From RGIG3009 sp045578425 (GTDB lineage Bacteria > Bacillota > Clostridia > Oscillospirales > Acutalibacteraceae): DNA of 38,466 nucleotides. Position 1 is the first letter of the stretch. Each line of letters starts with the position of its first letter. The notes beneath the pieces are model-generated. The model saw only the letters and a list, made by a program, of their open reading frames with translations. It did no database searches and was not told where the DNA came from. Made by a program: the position numbers and the translations under genes. This document shows positions 16,273 to 24,033 of this stretch, piece by piece. The stretch covers positions 1-38,466 of the forward strand of contig JAZNKF010000032.1 in assembly GCA_045578425.1 (NCBI GenBank), in the 5' to 3' direction.

Positions 16273-16701
16273 ATGGGCTTTTTAGAAAAATTGGAAGGAT
16301 TATTCGGCGACCAAGAAGAAACCGTAATCGAAACGGAAAACGATTTTGTTACTCGTGCTCCGGAAACGCAAGCGGAAACAGATGCTCCTCGCAAAAACAA
16401 CAAAGTGGTAAACATTCACGCCACGGCTCAATTACAAGTGGTACTTGTCAAACCGGAACGTTTTGACGATGCCAGCGCGGTTGCCGACCACTTGAATGCC
16501 AAACGCACGGTCGTACTCAATTTAGAATCTTCCAACAAAGACGTAGCTCGTCGCATTTTGGACTTTTTAAGCGGTGTGGCATATGCCAACAACGGTCAAA
16601 TCAAAAAAGTAGCCAACTGCACCTATATCATTACCCCGTACAACGTGGGCTTTATGGGTGATTTGTTAGACGAACTCGAAAACAATGGCCTTTACTTCTG
16701 A
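16273..16701 (+). CDS. sepF: Cell division protein SepF
   Basis: SepF forms membrane-attached arcs that bind FtsZ and help assemble the division septum. I place the start at 16273 rather than the upstream in-frame ATG at 16234, because AGGAGG at 16259-16264 is correctly spaced and the product then begins with the amphipathic membrane-binding helix MGFLEKLEGLFG. The 142-residue product continues with an acidic linker and the SepF core, with VVLNLESSNKDVARRILDF, GVAYANNGQIKKV and TYIITP. It overlaps ylmH by 17 bases. Confidence 0.95.
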   Translation: MGFLEKLEGLFGDQEETVIETENDFVTRAPETQAETDAPRKNNKVVNIHATAQLQVVLVKPERFDDASAVADHLNAKRTVVLNLESSNKDVARRILDFLSGVAYANNGQIKKVANCTYIITPYNVGFMGDLLDELENNGLYF

Positions 16702-17452
16702 TTTGTCAGAAGAAGACGCTTTACTGCGTGCAAGAATAGACGATGCTTGTCAGTTGTGTGAGTGGCGCTCGTGTCCCCGCTTTGTCGGTTTTTTGGATGA
16801 ACATCGACAAGCAGTGGCACGGGCTGTCTTGCGTGAAAAGGGTGAGCAAAATTTTTGCTTTTTCGGCGGCTACGAAGGGGCAGAACGCGTTTTCTTGGGC
16901 GTGTTTCCCTCGTTCTTACCACCGCAAGCAGATATTTTCCCGATTACGGCAATAGGATTTTTTTATCGTAAAACAGCAGCACTCACGCATCGTGATTTTT
17001 TGGGTGCTTTGTTATCCCTTGGTTTAAAACGCGAAAAAATCGGCGATATTGTATGTGACAAGGGACAAACCGTCGTCTTTGTGTGTGAGGAGTTGGCAGA
17101 TTTTGTAGCCGAATCGGTAACCAAAGTCGGCAGGGAGGGTGTCAAAGTTCAAGTGCCGTTTAGCGGTACGCTTTCGGTACAGCGCCGCTTTGAAGAATGG
17201 CAGGACACCGTGGCATCACCGCGTTTGGACGCTGTGCTCAAAGTTGCCTTGCGCACGTCGCGTGAAGATGCGGCGCGCAAAATTGCCGCGGGTTTGGTAT
17301 CCCTAAACCACATGCCTTGCCTTTCGGTATCGCAAGAAGTACGCGAAAATGACGTGCTTTCGGTACGGGGCGGCGGTCGCTTTATGGTAGATAAACTTGG
17401 CCCGCCCACCAAAAAAGGACGTTTGTTTGTCAGTATAAAGCGCTTTATTTAA
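16685..17452 (+). CDS. ylmH: YlmH family S4-domain RNA-binding protein
   Basis: YlmH homologues are nucleic-acid-binding proteins of division clusters; the Bacillus protein has been linked to ribosome-associated quality control. The 255-residue protein has the N-terminal YlmH domain, with FVGFLDE and a GGYEGAER motif near residue 65, and a C-terminal S4 domain (about 175-245) with LDAVLKVALRTSREDAARKI. The start lies within sepF with only a weak Shine-Dalgarno, suggesting coupled translation. A yggT/ylmG gene often found between sepF and ylmH is absent. Confidence 0.92.
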   Translation: MAFTSDLSEEDALLRARIDDACQLCEWRSCPRFVGFLDEHRQAVARAVLREKGEQNFCFFGGYEGAERVFLGVFPSFLPPQADIFPITAIGFFYRKTAALTHRDFLGALLSLGLKREKIGDIVCDKGQTVVFVCEELADFVAESVTKVGREGVKVQVPFSGTLSVQRRFEEWQDTVASPRLDAVLKVALRTSREDAARKIAAGLVSLNHMPCLSVSQEVRENDVLSVRGGGRFMVDKLGPPTKKGRLFVSIKRFI

Positions 17453-17476
17453 TTCGTAATGAGGAGGAACGGTTGT

Positions 17477-18130
17477 ATGATGACATTGGAAGAAATCCGT
17501 CACGTAGAATTCACGCGCGGCAGAGGGTATCGCGCAGAAGAAGTGGACGATTTTATTGACGAATGTGTGGAAACGCTCGAACAATACCGAAAAGACAATG
17601 AGGAAGCCAACCAAAAATTGAAATTGTTGGCCGATAAGTTGGCAGAATACCGCAACGACGAGGACAGCATCCGCGCAGCATTGCTCAACGCTCAACGCGC
17701 CGGTGATACCGCCTTGCGCGAAGCGGAAGAAAAAGCCGCTCTCATCATAGAGGAAGCACAACTGCGCGCCAAAGAAATTGAAGAAGAAGCCAAAAAACAA
17801 ATTGGCGCGCAACAACAAGAACTCGAACGCGTTCGCCGTGAGGTATCACAGTTTAAGCAACAAATGCTCACCATGTATAAAGAACATTTGGCACAAATCA
17901 ACGTATTGCCCGAAGTGGAAGAAGTATCTTCAACCGAAGCGGCAGAAGAAGTTGTTACGGTTGCCCCCGTGGAGGAAGAAGACGTTGCAGCGCCTTTGCA
18001 ATCGCAAGAAGAACAGCAACCGCTTTCTCGCTTTGCCGATTTAAAATTCGGCGAAGATTACCGTATCGAAGATGACACCGACGACGATGAGGAAAAAGCT
18101 CCGCGTGGCTTTTTCAGGAAGAAAAAATAA
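17477..18130 (+). CDS. divIVA: DivIVA-family septum/pole-targeting coiled-coil protein
   Basis: DivIVA binds negatively curved membrane at septa and poles and recruits other factors. I choose the ATG at 17477 because AGGAGG (17462-17467) is 9 bases upstream; the upstream ATG at 17459 has no such site. The 217-residue product has the N-terminal lipid-binding domain with F-x-R-GRGYRAEEVDDFID, long Glu/Gln/Ala-rich coiled coils (roughly 35-145), a low-complexity acidic region and a basic RKKK end. Position after ylmH and before ileS matches many Gram-positive division clusters. Confidence 0.94.
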   Translation: MMTLEEIRHVEFTRGRGYRAEEVDDFIDECVETLEQYRKDNEEANQKLKLLADKLAEYRNDEDSIRAALLNAQRAGDTALREAEEKAALIIEEAQLRAKEIEEEAKKQIGAQQQELERVRREVSQFKQQMLTMYKEHLAQINVLPEVEEVSSTEAAEEVVTVAPVEEEDVAAPLQSQEEQQPLSRFADLKFGEDYRIEDDTDDDEEKAPRGFFRKKK

Positions 18131-18149
18131 CCTTACAGGAGATATGCAC

Positions 18150-20945
18150 ATGCAACAGCAAGATTACAACCAAACCTTAAACTTGCCGCAAACCGAATTT
18201 CCCATGCGTGCCGGATTGCCGCAACGGGAACCGCAAATGTTGGCAGAATGGGAACAAAACAAACTGTACGAAAAACTCATGGAGAAAAACGCCGGCAAAC
18301 CCAAGTATGTGTTGCACGACGGTCCTCCGTATGCCAACGGTAATATCCATATCGGTACGGCACTTAACAAAATTATCAAAGATATGATTGTGCGTTATCG
18401 CAATATGTCCGGTTATCAATCTCCGTTTGTACCGGGGTTCGATACGCACGGCCTGCCGATTGAACTCAAAGCCCGTGCCAAAGCGGGCGTGGAAAACGCT
18501 TTGTCCATGCCGCCGGTCGAACTGCGCGGGATTTGCCGCGATTTTGCGCTTAGTTATGTGCAAGACCAAACCAACCAATTCAAACGTTTGGGTGTGTTGG
18601 GTGATTGGGAAAAACCGTACCTCACTTTAACCAATGACTTCGTGGCGCGCCAAATCGAAATTTTCGGTGAAATGGCGACAAAAGGGTATATTTACAAAGG
18701 CTTAAAACCCGTGTATTGGTGCTCGGAATGTCAAACGGCTTTGGCGGAAGCTGAAATCGAATACGCCGAGGACCCCTGCTATTCCGTGTACGTAAAATTC
18801 CCTGTCAAAGACGACAAAGGTGTTTTGTCGGCAGCGGGTATTGACGTTGCCAAAACCTCTTTTGTGATTTGGACAACAACCACGTGGACCTTGCCGGCGA
18901 ACTTGGCCATTTGTTTGGGTCCGAACTATACGTATCAAGCCGTACAATGCGGTGACGAAATTTACATTTTAGCCGAAGCCTTAGCAGAAGAAACGTTGGC
19001 TGCCGCAGGCATTACCGAATATCAAGTACTGAAAAACTTTACCGGCAAAGAACTCGAACTCATGACAGCCAAGCATCCTTTCTTGGACCGTGAATCGCTC
19101 ATTATTGTCGGTGACCACGTCACCCTGGAAAGCGGCACCGGTTGTGTTCATACGGCTCCCGGTCACGGTGTGGATGACTTTAACGTGTGCAAAAATTACC
19201 CGCAAATCGGTATGTGTGTACCGGTGGACAGCACCGGCCACATGACCGAAGAAGCGGGTGAAATTTGTGCCGGTATGACAACTGACGAAGCGAACAAAGC
19301 CATTGCTGTTCACATGGATAAAACGGGTGCTTTGCTTGCAATGAAAAAGATTGTTCACCAATACCCGCACTGTTGGCGTTGCAAAAAACCGGTGTTGTTC
19401 CGTGCTACCGACCAATGGTTCTGCTCGGTAGACAGCTTCAAAGAAGAAGCCGTCAAAGCCATCGGGGAAGTAAAATGGATGCCTGCCTGGGGCGAAGACC
19501 GCATCACCTCCATGGTGCGCGAGCGCAGCGACTGGTGCATTTCCCGTCAGCGTTTGTGGGGTGTGCCGATTCCGATTTTCTATTGTGAAGATTGCCAAAA
19601 ACCCATCATCGATGGCGATTTTATTCATGCCGTATCGGAATTGTTCCGCAAGGAAGGTGCTGATGCATGGTACACGCACGAAGCTGATGAAATCGTACCG
19701 CAAGGGGCCAAATGCCCCTACTGCGGCGGTCAGCATTTCCGCAAGGAAAGCGACATTATGGACGTTTGGTTCGATTCCGGTTCTTCGCACTCTGCGGTAA
19801 TGCAGGAACGTCCGGAACTGCATTGGCCTGCCGACTTGTACATGGAAGGCGCCGACCAGTACCGCGGTTGGTTCCAATCCTCGTTACTTACTTCGGTTGC
19901 TTGCACCGGCAAAGCGCCTTACAAAGCGGTGCTAACGCACGGTTGGGTAGTTGACGGCGAAGGCAAAGCCATGCACAAATCGTTGGGCAATGCCATTGCC
20001 CCCGACGAAGTTATCAAAGACTACGGCGCCGAAATTTTGCGCTTGTGGGTGGCTTCGCTGGATTATCGCGTGGATGTGCGTTTGTCCAAAGAAATCTTAA
20101 AACAATTGTCCGAAGCCTATCGCAAGGTGCGTAATACCGCACGGTACATTTTGGGCAATATCCATGACTTTAATCCCGACACCGATAGTGTATCGGATGC
20201 CGAATTGCACGATATCGACCGCTACGCGTTGTTGCGTCTTAATCAAGTGGTGGAAAAAGTGCGCGCTGCCTATGAGGAATTTGAATTCCACGATGCGTTT
20301 TACGCCATTCACCATTTCTGCGTGGTGGATTTGTCCAACTTCTATTTGGATGTGCTCAAAGACCGCTTATATGTGGAAAAAGCCGACAGTAAAGCACGTC
20401 GCGCTGCACAAACCACCATTTATCGCATTTTGAACACCATCACCCGTATGTTGGCACCCATTTTAGCGTTCACTTCGGAAGAAATCTGGGGTTACATGCC
20501 GCATACTGCGGATGACGATGCCCGTTCCGTTTTGCTCAACGAAATTCCGCAACCCGACAACGCATACGCCGACACGGCTTTTGAAGAAAAATGGAATCGT
20601 ATTCACGCTTTGCGTGATAACGTGCAAAAAGCGTTGGAAAATGCGCGAACCGCCAAAGTCATCGGCGGTTCGCTGGATGCCAAAGTCACCTTGTTCTGTG
20701 ATGTTGATTTGTTACCGTTTGTTACCGAAATCAAAGACTTGTTGTCTACCGTGCTGATTGTTTCACAAGTGGAAGTTTGCAACGAAGGTACCGGCGATTT
20801 TGTGGGCGACATAGCCGGTTTGTCGGTAACGGTGGAACATGCTTCGGGCGAAAAATGTTGCCGTTGCTGGGCGTACACGGGCGATGTTGCCGCGGAGGGC
20901 GAACATAAGGGCTTGTGTGCTCGTTGTGCCGCTATCTTAAAGTAA
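18150..20945 (+). CDS. ileS: Isoleucyl-tRNA synthetase
   Basis: IleS charges tRNA-Ile and edits misactivated valine. The start at 18150 is chosen because AGGAG (18137-18141) is 8 bases away; the ATG at 18144 is too close and the longer frame from 18072 runs through divIVA. The 931-residue product has the class I signature region PPYANGNIHIGT (HIGT at 67-70), an inserted CP1 editing domain and a KMSKS-equivalent KAMHKSLGN (M608-H609-K610-S611). Its C-terminal zinc site uses C903/C904, C906, C923 and C926. Both signatures deviate from textbook HIGH and KMSKS. No T-box leader precedes it; it sits 19 bases after divIVA. Confidence 0.97.
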   Translation: MQQQDYNQTLNLPQTEFPMRAGLPQREPQMLAEWEQNKLYEKLMEKNAGKPKYVLHDGPPYANGNIHIGTALNKIIKDMIVRYRNMSGYQSPFVPGFDTHGLPIELKARAKAGVENALSMPPVELRGICRDFALSYVQDQTNQFKRLGVLGDWEKPYLTLTNDFVARQIEIFGEMATKGYIYKGLKPVYWCSECQTALAEAEIEYAEDPCYSVYVKFPVKDDKGVLSAAGIDVAKTSFVIWTTTTWTLPANLAICLGPNYTYQAVQCGDEIYILAEALAEETLAAAGITEYQVLKNFTGKELELMTAKHPFLDRESLIIVGDHVTLESGTGCVHTAPGHGVDDFNVCKNYPQIGMCVPVDSTGHMTEEAGEICAGMTTDEANKAIAVHMDKTGALLAMKKIVHQYPHCWRCKKPVLFRATDQWFCSVDSFKEEAVKAIGEVKWMPAWGEDRITSMVRERSDWCISRQRLWGVPIPIFYCEDCQKPIIDGDFIHAVSELFRKEGADAWYTHEADEIVPQGAKCPYCGGQHFRKESDIMDVWFDSGSSHSAVMQERPELHWPADLYMEGADQYRGWFQSSLLTSVACTGKAPYKAVLTHGWVVDGEGKAMHKSLGNAIAPDEVIKDYGAEILRLWVASLDYRVDVRLSKEILKQLSEAYRKVRNTARYILGNIHDFNPDTDSVSDAELHDIDRYALLRLNQVVEKVRAAYEEFEFHDAFYAIHHFCVVDLSNFYLDVLKDRLYVEKADSKARRAAQTTIYRILNTITRMLAPILAFTSEEIWGYMPHTADDDARSVLLNEIPQPDNAYADTAFEEKWNRIHALRDNVQKALENARTAKVIGGSLDAKVTLFCDVDLLPFVTEIKDLLSTVLIVSQVEVCNEGTGDFVGDIAGLSVTVEHASGEKCCRCWAYTGDVAAEGEHKGLCARCAAILK

Positions 20946-20989
20946 TGACGAGCGGCTTTAAAACGCGATTACAGAGAAAGGAAAACGGT

Positions 20990-21508
20990 ATGTTCCAATT
21001 TGCCGTATTAGCGATTACCGCTGTGCTGGTGGGCATTGACCAGTTCACCAAATGGCTTGCGGTACTCAGCTTAAAAGAAACACCGGCATATTCATGGATT
21101 CCGCAAGTACTCGGTTTCTCCTATGTCGAAAACGAAGGTGCCGCTTTTGGAATCCTGCAAGGAGCCCGCTGGTTCTTTCTGGTGTTGACCGGTGTGACAA
21201 TGACGGCGGTGCTGCTGTTACTTTTATTTGGTAACTTTCGCCGCTATACCATGTTTAATATCAGTGCTACGTTGATTGTGGCGGGCGGTTTCGGTAATTT
21301 TATCGACCGTCTCATCCACGGTTACGTGGTGGATTTTATCGAATTTTTGTTTATCGATTTTCCTGTCTTTAACGTTGCCGATTGCTATATTGTTATCGGC
21401 TCCATATTGTTGCTCGTGTTTTTCTGCTTCATATACGACGACAAGACTGCTAAAATCGAAAAAACGGAGGGAACTCATGAATCCGGTTCAACTGATAGTA
21501 TCGGCTGA
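20990..21508 (+). CDS. lspA: Lipoprotein signal peptidase LspA
   Basis: LspA is the membrane aspartyl protease that cleaves signal peptides from prolipoproteins after lipid attachment. The start at 20990 follows GAAAGGA; upstream in-frame ATGs overlap ileS. The 172-residue product has four hydrophobic segments, the GGFGNFIDR motif (residues 99-107), and catalytic aspartates D115 (in YVVDF) and D131 (in NVADCY). The C-terminal tail is charged. It is followed by an overlapping RluD-type gene, an order common in bacteria. Confidence 0.96.
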   Translation: MFQFAVLAITAVLVGIDQFTKWLAVLSLKETPAYSWIPQVLGFSYVENEGAAFGILQGARWFFLVLTGVTMTAVLLLLLFGNFRRYTMFNISATLIVAGGFGNFIDRLIHGYVVDFIEFLFIDFPVFNVADCYIVIGSILLLVFFCFIYDDKTAKIEKTEGTHESGSTDSIG

Positions 21509-22388
21509 AAACAGCGGCGAACGCGCGGATGTTTATGTTTCCCATGCTATGGATATAACACGCTCTGCTGCACAACAATGGTTGGAGCAGGGGCGTGTTG
21601 TCCGTTTTAATGGGAAATGTTTTGGAAAAAGCGAACGTATAACTGCGGGTGAAACCATTGTGGTTACTCCGCCGGAACCGACGCCTTGCGAAGCGGTCGC
21701 GCAAGATATTCCGCTGGATATTGTGTACGAAGACGACGACTTGTTGGTGGTGAACAAGCCAAAGGGAATGGTGGTGCATCCCGCGGCAGGCAACGAGGAC
21801 GGCACGTTGGTCAACGCCTTATTGGCACATTGTCCCGATACCTTGTCCGGTATCAACGGTGTGATGCGTCCGGGCATTGTGCACCGTATTGATAAGGATA
21901 CCAGCGGGTTACTCATGGTTGCCAAAAACGATATGGCTCACCAAAGTTTGGCAACGCAAATTGCCGAGCACAGTTTCACCCGTGTATATGAGGCGGTCGT
22001 CGTCGGACATCTCAAAGAACAAAGCGGCACCGTCAATGCGCCTATCGGCAGGCATCCTGTGCACCGCAAAAAAATGGCGGTCACCGACCGCAATGCCAAA
22101 CCGGCTGTCACGCATTATACGGTGCTTGCCGAGTATACGGAGTATTCGCATATCCGTGTGCAACTGGAAACCGGACGTACACACCAAATTCGAGTGCACA
22201 TGGCTTCTCTGGGCCATCCGGTGGCGGGGGATAGCGTGTATGGCGGCAGCAAACAGCCATCCGAATTGCAAGGACAATGCCTACATGCCAAAACCGTAGG
22301 GTTTGTGCATCCGCGCACCGGTGAATATATGGAATTTACTTCGCCGCTGCCCGAATATTTCCAAAAATTTTTGCAAAAACTGCAATAA
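21477..22388 (+). CDS. rluD: RluD-type 23S rRNA pseudouridine synthase (RluA family)
   Basis: This family isomerises uridines in 23S rRNA. The start at 21477 inside lspA (32-base overlap) is supported by ACGGAGGG at 21464-21471; a longer frame from 21276 is only the shadow of lspA. The 303-residue product has an N-terminal S4 domain (about 13-65) and the catalytic motif HRIDKDTSG with D139. Later motifs are TGRTHQIRVHM, GHPVAGDSVYG and LHAKTVGF. RluD is the best match from the S4 domain and the lspA neighbour; exact target uridines cannot be read from sequence. It ends the 13-gene run. Confidence 0.93.
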   Translation: MNPVQLIVSAENSGERADVYVSHAMDITRSAAQQWLEQGRVVRFNGKCFGKSERITAGETIVVTPPEPTPCEAVAQDIPLDIVYEDDDLLVVNKPKGMVVHPAAGNEDGTLVNALLAHCPDTLSGINGVMRPGIVHRIDKDTSGLLMVAKNDMAHQSLATQIAEHSFTRVYEAVVVGHLKEQSGTVNAPIGRHPVHRKKMAVTDRNAKPAVTHYTVLAEYTEYSHIRVQLETGRTHQIRVHMASLGHPVAGDSVYGGSKQPSELQGQCLHAKTVGFVHPRTGEYMEFTSPLPEYFQKFLQKLQ

Positions 22389-22464
22389 ACAGCGCTGTTC
22401 GCTCGCCGAAAGCAAGGAAAAAAGAAAGTTTTTTCAAAAAAACAGAAAGATTTTAAAATTTTCC

Positions 22465-22493
22465 TTGACAATCGGCGGCGAGTTGGCTATAAT
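22465..22493 (+). promoter_or_regulatory. Consensus promoter for tRNA-Lys
   Basis: TTGACA (22465-22470) and TATAAT (22488-22493) with a 17-base spacer form a perfect sigma-A consensus, with a predicted start near 22500. The spacer-proximal segment is GC-rich (ATCGGCGGCG). Confidence 0.92.
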
Positions 22494-22499
22494 ATCTTA

Positions 22500-22516
22500 G
22501 CAGTCAGTTCGACTGC
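22500..22516 (+). other. Small hairpin at the 5' end of the tRNA-Lys precursor
   Basis: GCAGTC (22500-22505) pairs perfectly with GACTGC (22511-22516) around AGTTC, and CCTTTTATT follows. It begins at about the predicted transcription start, so the pre-tRNA would carry a 5' stem-loop before RNase P processing. The stem is short, so termination is unlikely. Confidence 0.5.
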
Positions 22517-22532
22517 CCTTTTATTGGAAGAT

Positions 22533-22608
22533 GATTCATTAGCTCAGCTGGCAGAGCACCTGACTTTTAATCAGGGTGTCCGGGGTTCGAATCCCCGATG
22601 GATCACCA
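22533..22608 (+). tRNA. tRNA-Lys (anticodon TTT)
   Basis: The 76-base cloverleaf has acceptor arms GATTCAT and ATGGATC with one G-U pair. It also has a D-arm with AGCTCAGCTGGCAGAGC, anticodon stem CCTGA/TCAGG with loop CTTTTAA (anticodon TTT), T-arm CCGGGGTTCGAATCCCCG and an encoded 3' CCA (22606-22608). It is a single tRNA gene with its own promoter and terminator. Confidence 0.97.
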
Positions 22609-22648
22609 AAACCGCCAAGGCTCAAAAAGCTTTGGCGGTTTTTCATTT
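22609..22648 (+). terminator. Terminator of tRNA-Lys
   Basis: AACCGCCAAGGC pairs with GCTTTGGCGGTT (one G-U pair) around an A-rich loop centred near 22625, followed by TTTTT. It begins directly after the encoded CCA. Confidence 0.9.
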
Positions 22649-22652
22649 TATC

Positions 22653-22681
22653 TTGACTATTTTGCTTTAAAGTGGTAAGAT
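22653..22681 (+). promoter_or_regulatory. Promoter of the Gfo/Idh/MocA-family gene
   Basis: TTGACT (22653-22658) and TAAGAT (22676-22681) are separated by 17 bases. They lie just after the tRNA terminator, so the oxidoreductase gene is transcribed independently. Confidence 0.7.
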
Positions 22682-22749
22682 ACAATAGAATTTGTAAAAA
22701 ACGCCTAAAAAACAGAACAAATGGTTTTTCTCGGAAGGATGTTATGGTT

Positions 22750-23769
22750 ATGTTAAGGGTAGGTATTGTCGGTTGCGGTAACATTTTTACCATGCACGCT
22801 ACCAGTGCGCATCATCTTAAAAATTCGCAAATTGTCGGCGTGTGCGATATCAAAAAAGACCGCGCCGATAAAGCTGCGGCAAAATACAATTGCCAAGCAT
22901 ATTATGATTACAAAGAAATGATTAACAAGGAGTTAATCGATGTGGTACACATTTGTGTACCGCACTATTTGCATCCCATCATTTCTCGCTATGCGATCGA
23001 AGCGGGCGTGAATGTTCTTTGCGAAAAACCCATGAGCATCAAATATGAAGACGCCATCGCAAACGTCAAATTAGCAGAGGAAAAAGGTGTGAAATACGGC
23101 ATTATTTTTCAATGCCGCTACAACGATGCGGCCAAAATTGTTAAAGCAAAATTGAACGATGGCACATTGGGTAAAATCATTTCCGCCCGTGTGGTGCTCA
23201 CGTGGTGCAAACCCGATGAGTATTACAGTTTATCCGACTGGAAAGGCACGTGGGAAAAAGAAGGCGGCGGCGTGGTGATTGACCAAGCTATTCACTCCAT
23301 CGATTTGGCAAACTGGTTTATTGACGATGAGATAGAAAGTGTACAAGCACAACTTTCCAACCGTGGTCACAATATCATGGAAGTGGACGACTCGGCCGAA
23401 GGCTTTATCCGCTACAAAGGCGGCGCGACACTTGGTTTCTGGGCAATGAACAACTACGGTGTTGACGAACCGATTGAAATCCGCTTGTACTGCGAAAACG
23501 GTAAAGTCGTCATGGATTATGACGAGGCTACCATCACGCTCAACGACGGAACGGTATTGACTGCTCGTACCGAAATCGACCCCGATGTGGAATACGAAGA
23601 CGGCAAGGATTACTGGGGTTTCCAACATATTCGCGAAATTGCCGATTTTTACGACGCGGTGGAAAACGATAGAGAGCCGACCATCAGCGGCAGAGAAGCC
23701 TTGAAAATCCAAAAATTAATTTGTGAAATTTACGAAAAAGGCACCAAAAATTTTCAAAAAAATCAATAA
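22750..23769 (+). CDS. Gfo/Idh/MocA-family NAD(P)-dependent oxidoreductase
   Basis: Members oxidise or reduce sugars, inositols and related carbonyl or hydroxyl substrates. With the start at 22750 (GGAAGGA at 22733-22739 is better spaced than for the ATG at 22744), the product has 339 residues. The Rossmann motif is GIVGCGN (5-11), the conserved EKP is at 92-94, and the C-terminal GFO_IDH_MocA domain has GGGVVIDQAIHSIDLANWF-type residues typical of the substrate pocket. Flanking promoter and terminator make it monocistronic. No sugar-pathway gene is nearby, so the substrate is unknown. Confidence 0.9.
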   Translation: MLRVGIVGCGNIFTMHATSAHHLKNSQIVGVCDIKKDRADKAAAKYNCQAYYDYKEMINKELIDVVHICVPHYLHPIISRYAIEAGVNVLCEKPMSIKYEDAIANVKLAEEKGVKYGIIFQCRYNDAAKIVKAKLNDGTLGKIISARVVLTWCKPDEYYSLSDWKGTWEKEGGGVVIDQAIHSIDLANWFIDDEIESVQAQLSNRGHNIMEVDDSAEGFIRYKGGATLGFWAMNNYGVDEPIEIRLYCENGKVVMDYDEATITLNDGTVLTARTEIDPDVEYEDGKDYWGFQHIREIADFYDAVENDREPTISGREALKIQKLICEIYEKGTKNFQKNQ

Positions 23770-23787
23770 ATCGCAATAATTGCGAAA

Positions 23788-23835
23788 AAGCACTCTGTCT
23801 GTAAAGAAAATACGGACAGAGTGTTGCTTTTTTTC
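23788..23835 (+). terminator. Terminator of the Gfo/Idh/MocA-family gene
   Basis: CACTCTGTCTGTA (23791-23803) pairs with TACGGACAGAGTG (23811-23823) with one G-U pair, followed by TTGCTTTTTTT. The T-run overlaps the -35 box of the next promoter. Confidence 0.9.
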
Positions 23836-23852
23836 GCAAAATACGCTATACT
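23824..23852 (+). promoter_or_regulatory. ffs: Promoter of the SRP RNA gene
   Basis: TTGCTT (23824-23829) and TATACT (23847-23852) are 17 bases apart and place the start near 23860, at the foot of the SRP RNA helix. The -35 box lies within the tail of the preceding terminator. Confidence 0.7.
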
Positions 23853-23859
23853 ATATGAT

Positions 23860-24010
23860 AACGCCGTGTGTTTTGGGGCATACGGGCAGGCGGGCCCTGT
23901 GCGACGGTGGGCTGTGAACCATGTCAGGCGGGGAACCGAGCAGCATTAAGCGGTTTTTTCCGTGCGCCGCAGTCAGTCTGTTTGCCCGTATGCCCGAAAA
24001 AACACGGTAT
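23860..24010 (+). ncRNA. ffs: Signal recognition particle RNA, small type
   Basis: This is the RNA core of the SRP, which binds Ffh and targets membrane and secreted proteins. The universal Ffh-binding helix is visible as GTCAGG (23923-23928), stem CGG/CCG with a GGAA tetraloop, and AGCAGC (23939-23944). The arms fold back as one long rod: GGGCATACGGGCA (23876-23888) pairs with TGCCCGTATGCCC (23983-23995), and CCGTGT (23864-23869) with ACACGG (24002-24007). No Alu-type domain is apparent, unlike the larger Bacillus RNA. A T-rich stretch follows. Position directly before dnaX matches Bacillus. The exact ends are estimates. Confidence 0.93.
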
Positions 24011-24033
24011 TTTTAGTTGAAGGGAGTTCAGCA

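Noticed and set aside
18072..18149. N-terminal extension of IleS
   Set aside because: The extension overlaps divIVA in another frame and lacks a ribosome binding site; the ATG at 18150 has a well-spaced AGGAG.
18981..19877. Long open frame of 298 codons on the minus strand opposite ileS
   Set aside because: It lies wholly inside a clear isoleucyl-tRNA synthetase and shows no recognisable domain; it is a codon-bias shadow.
22389..22450. Terminator after rluD from GAAAAA/TTTTTC pairing
   Set aside because: The stem is only A-T rich with one G-C pair and no clear T-run follows, so it is too weak to call.
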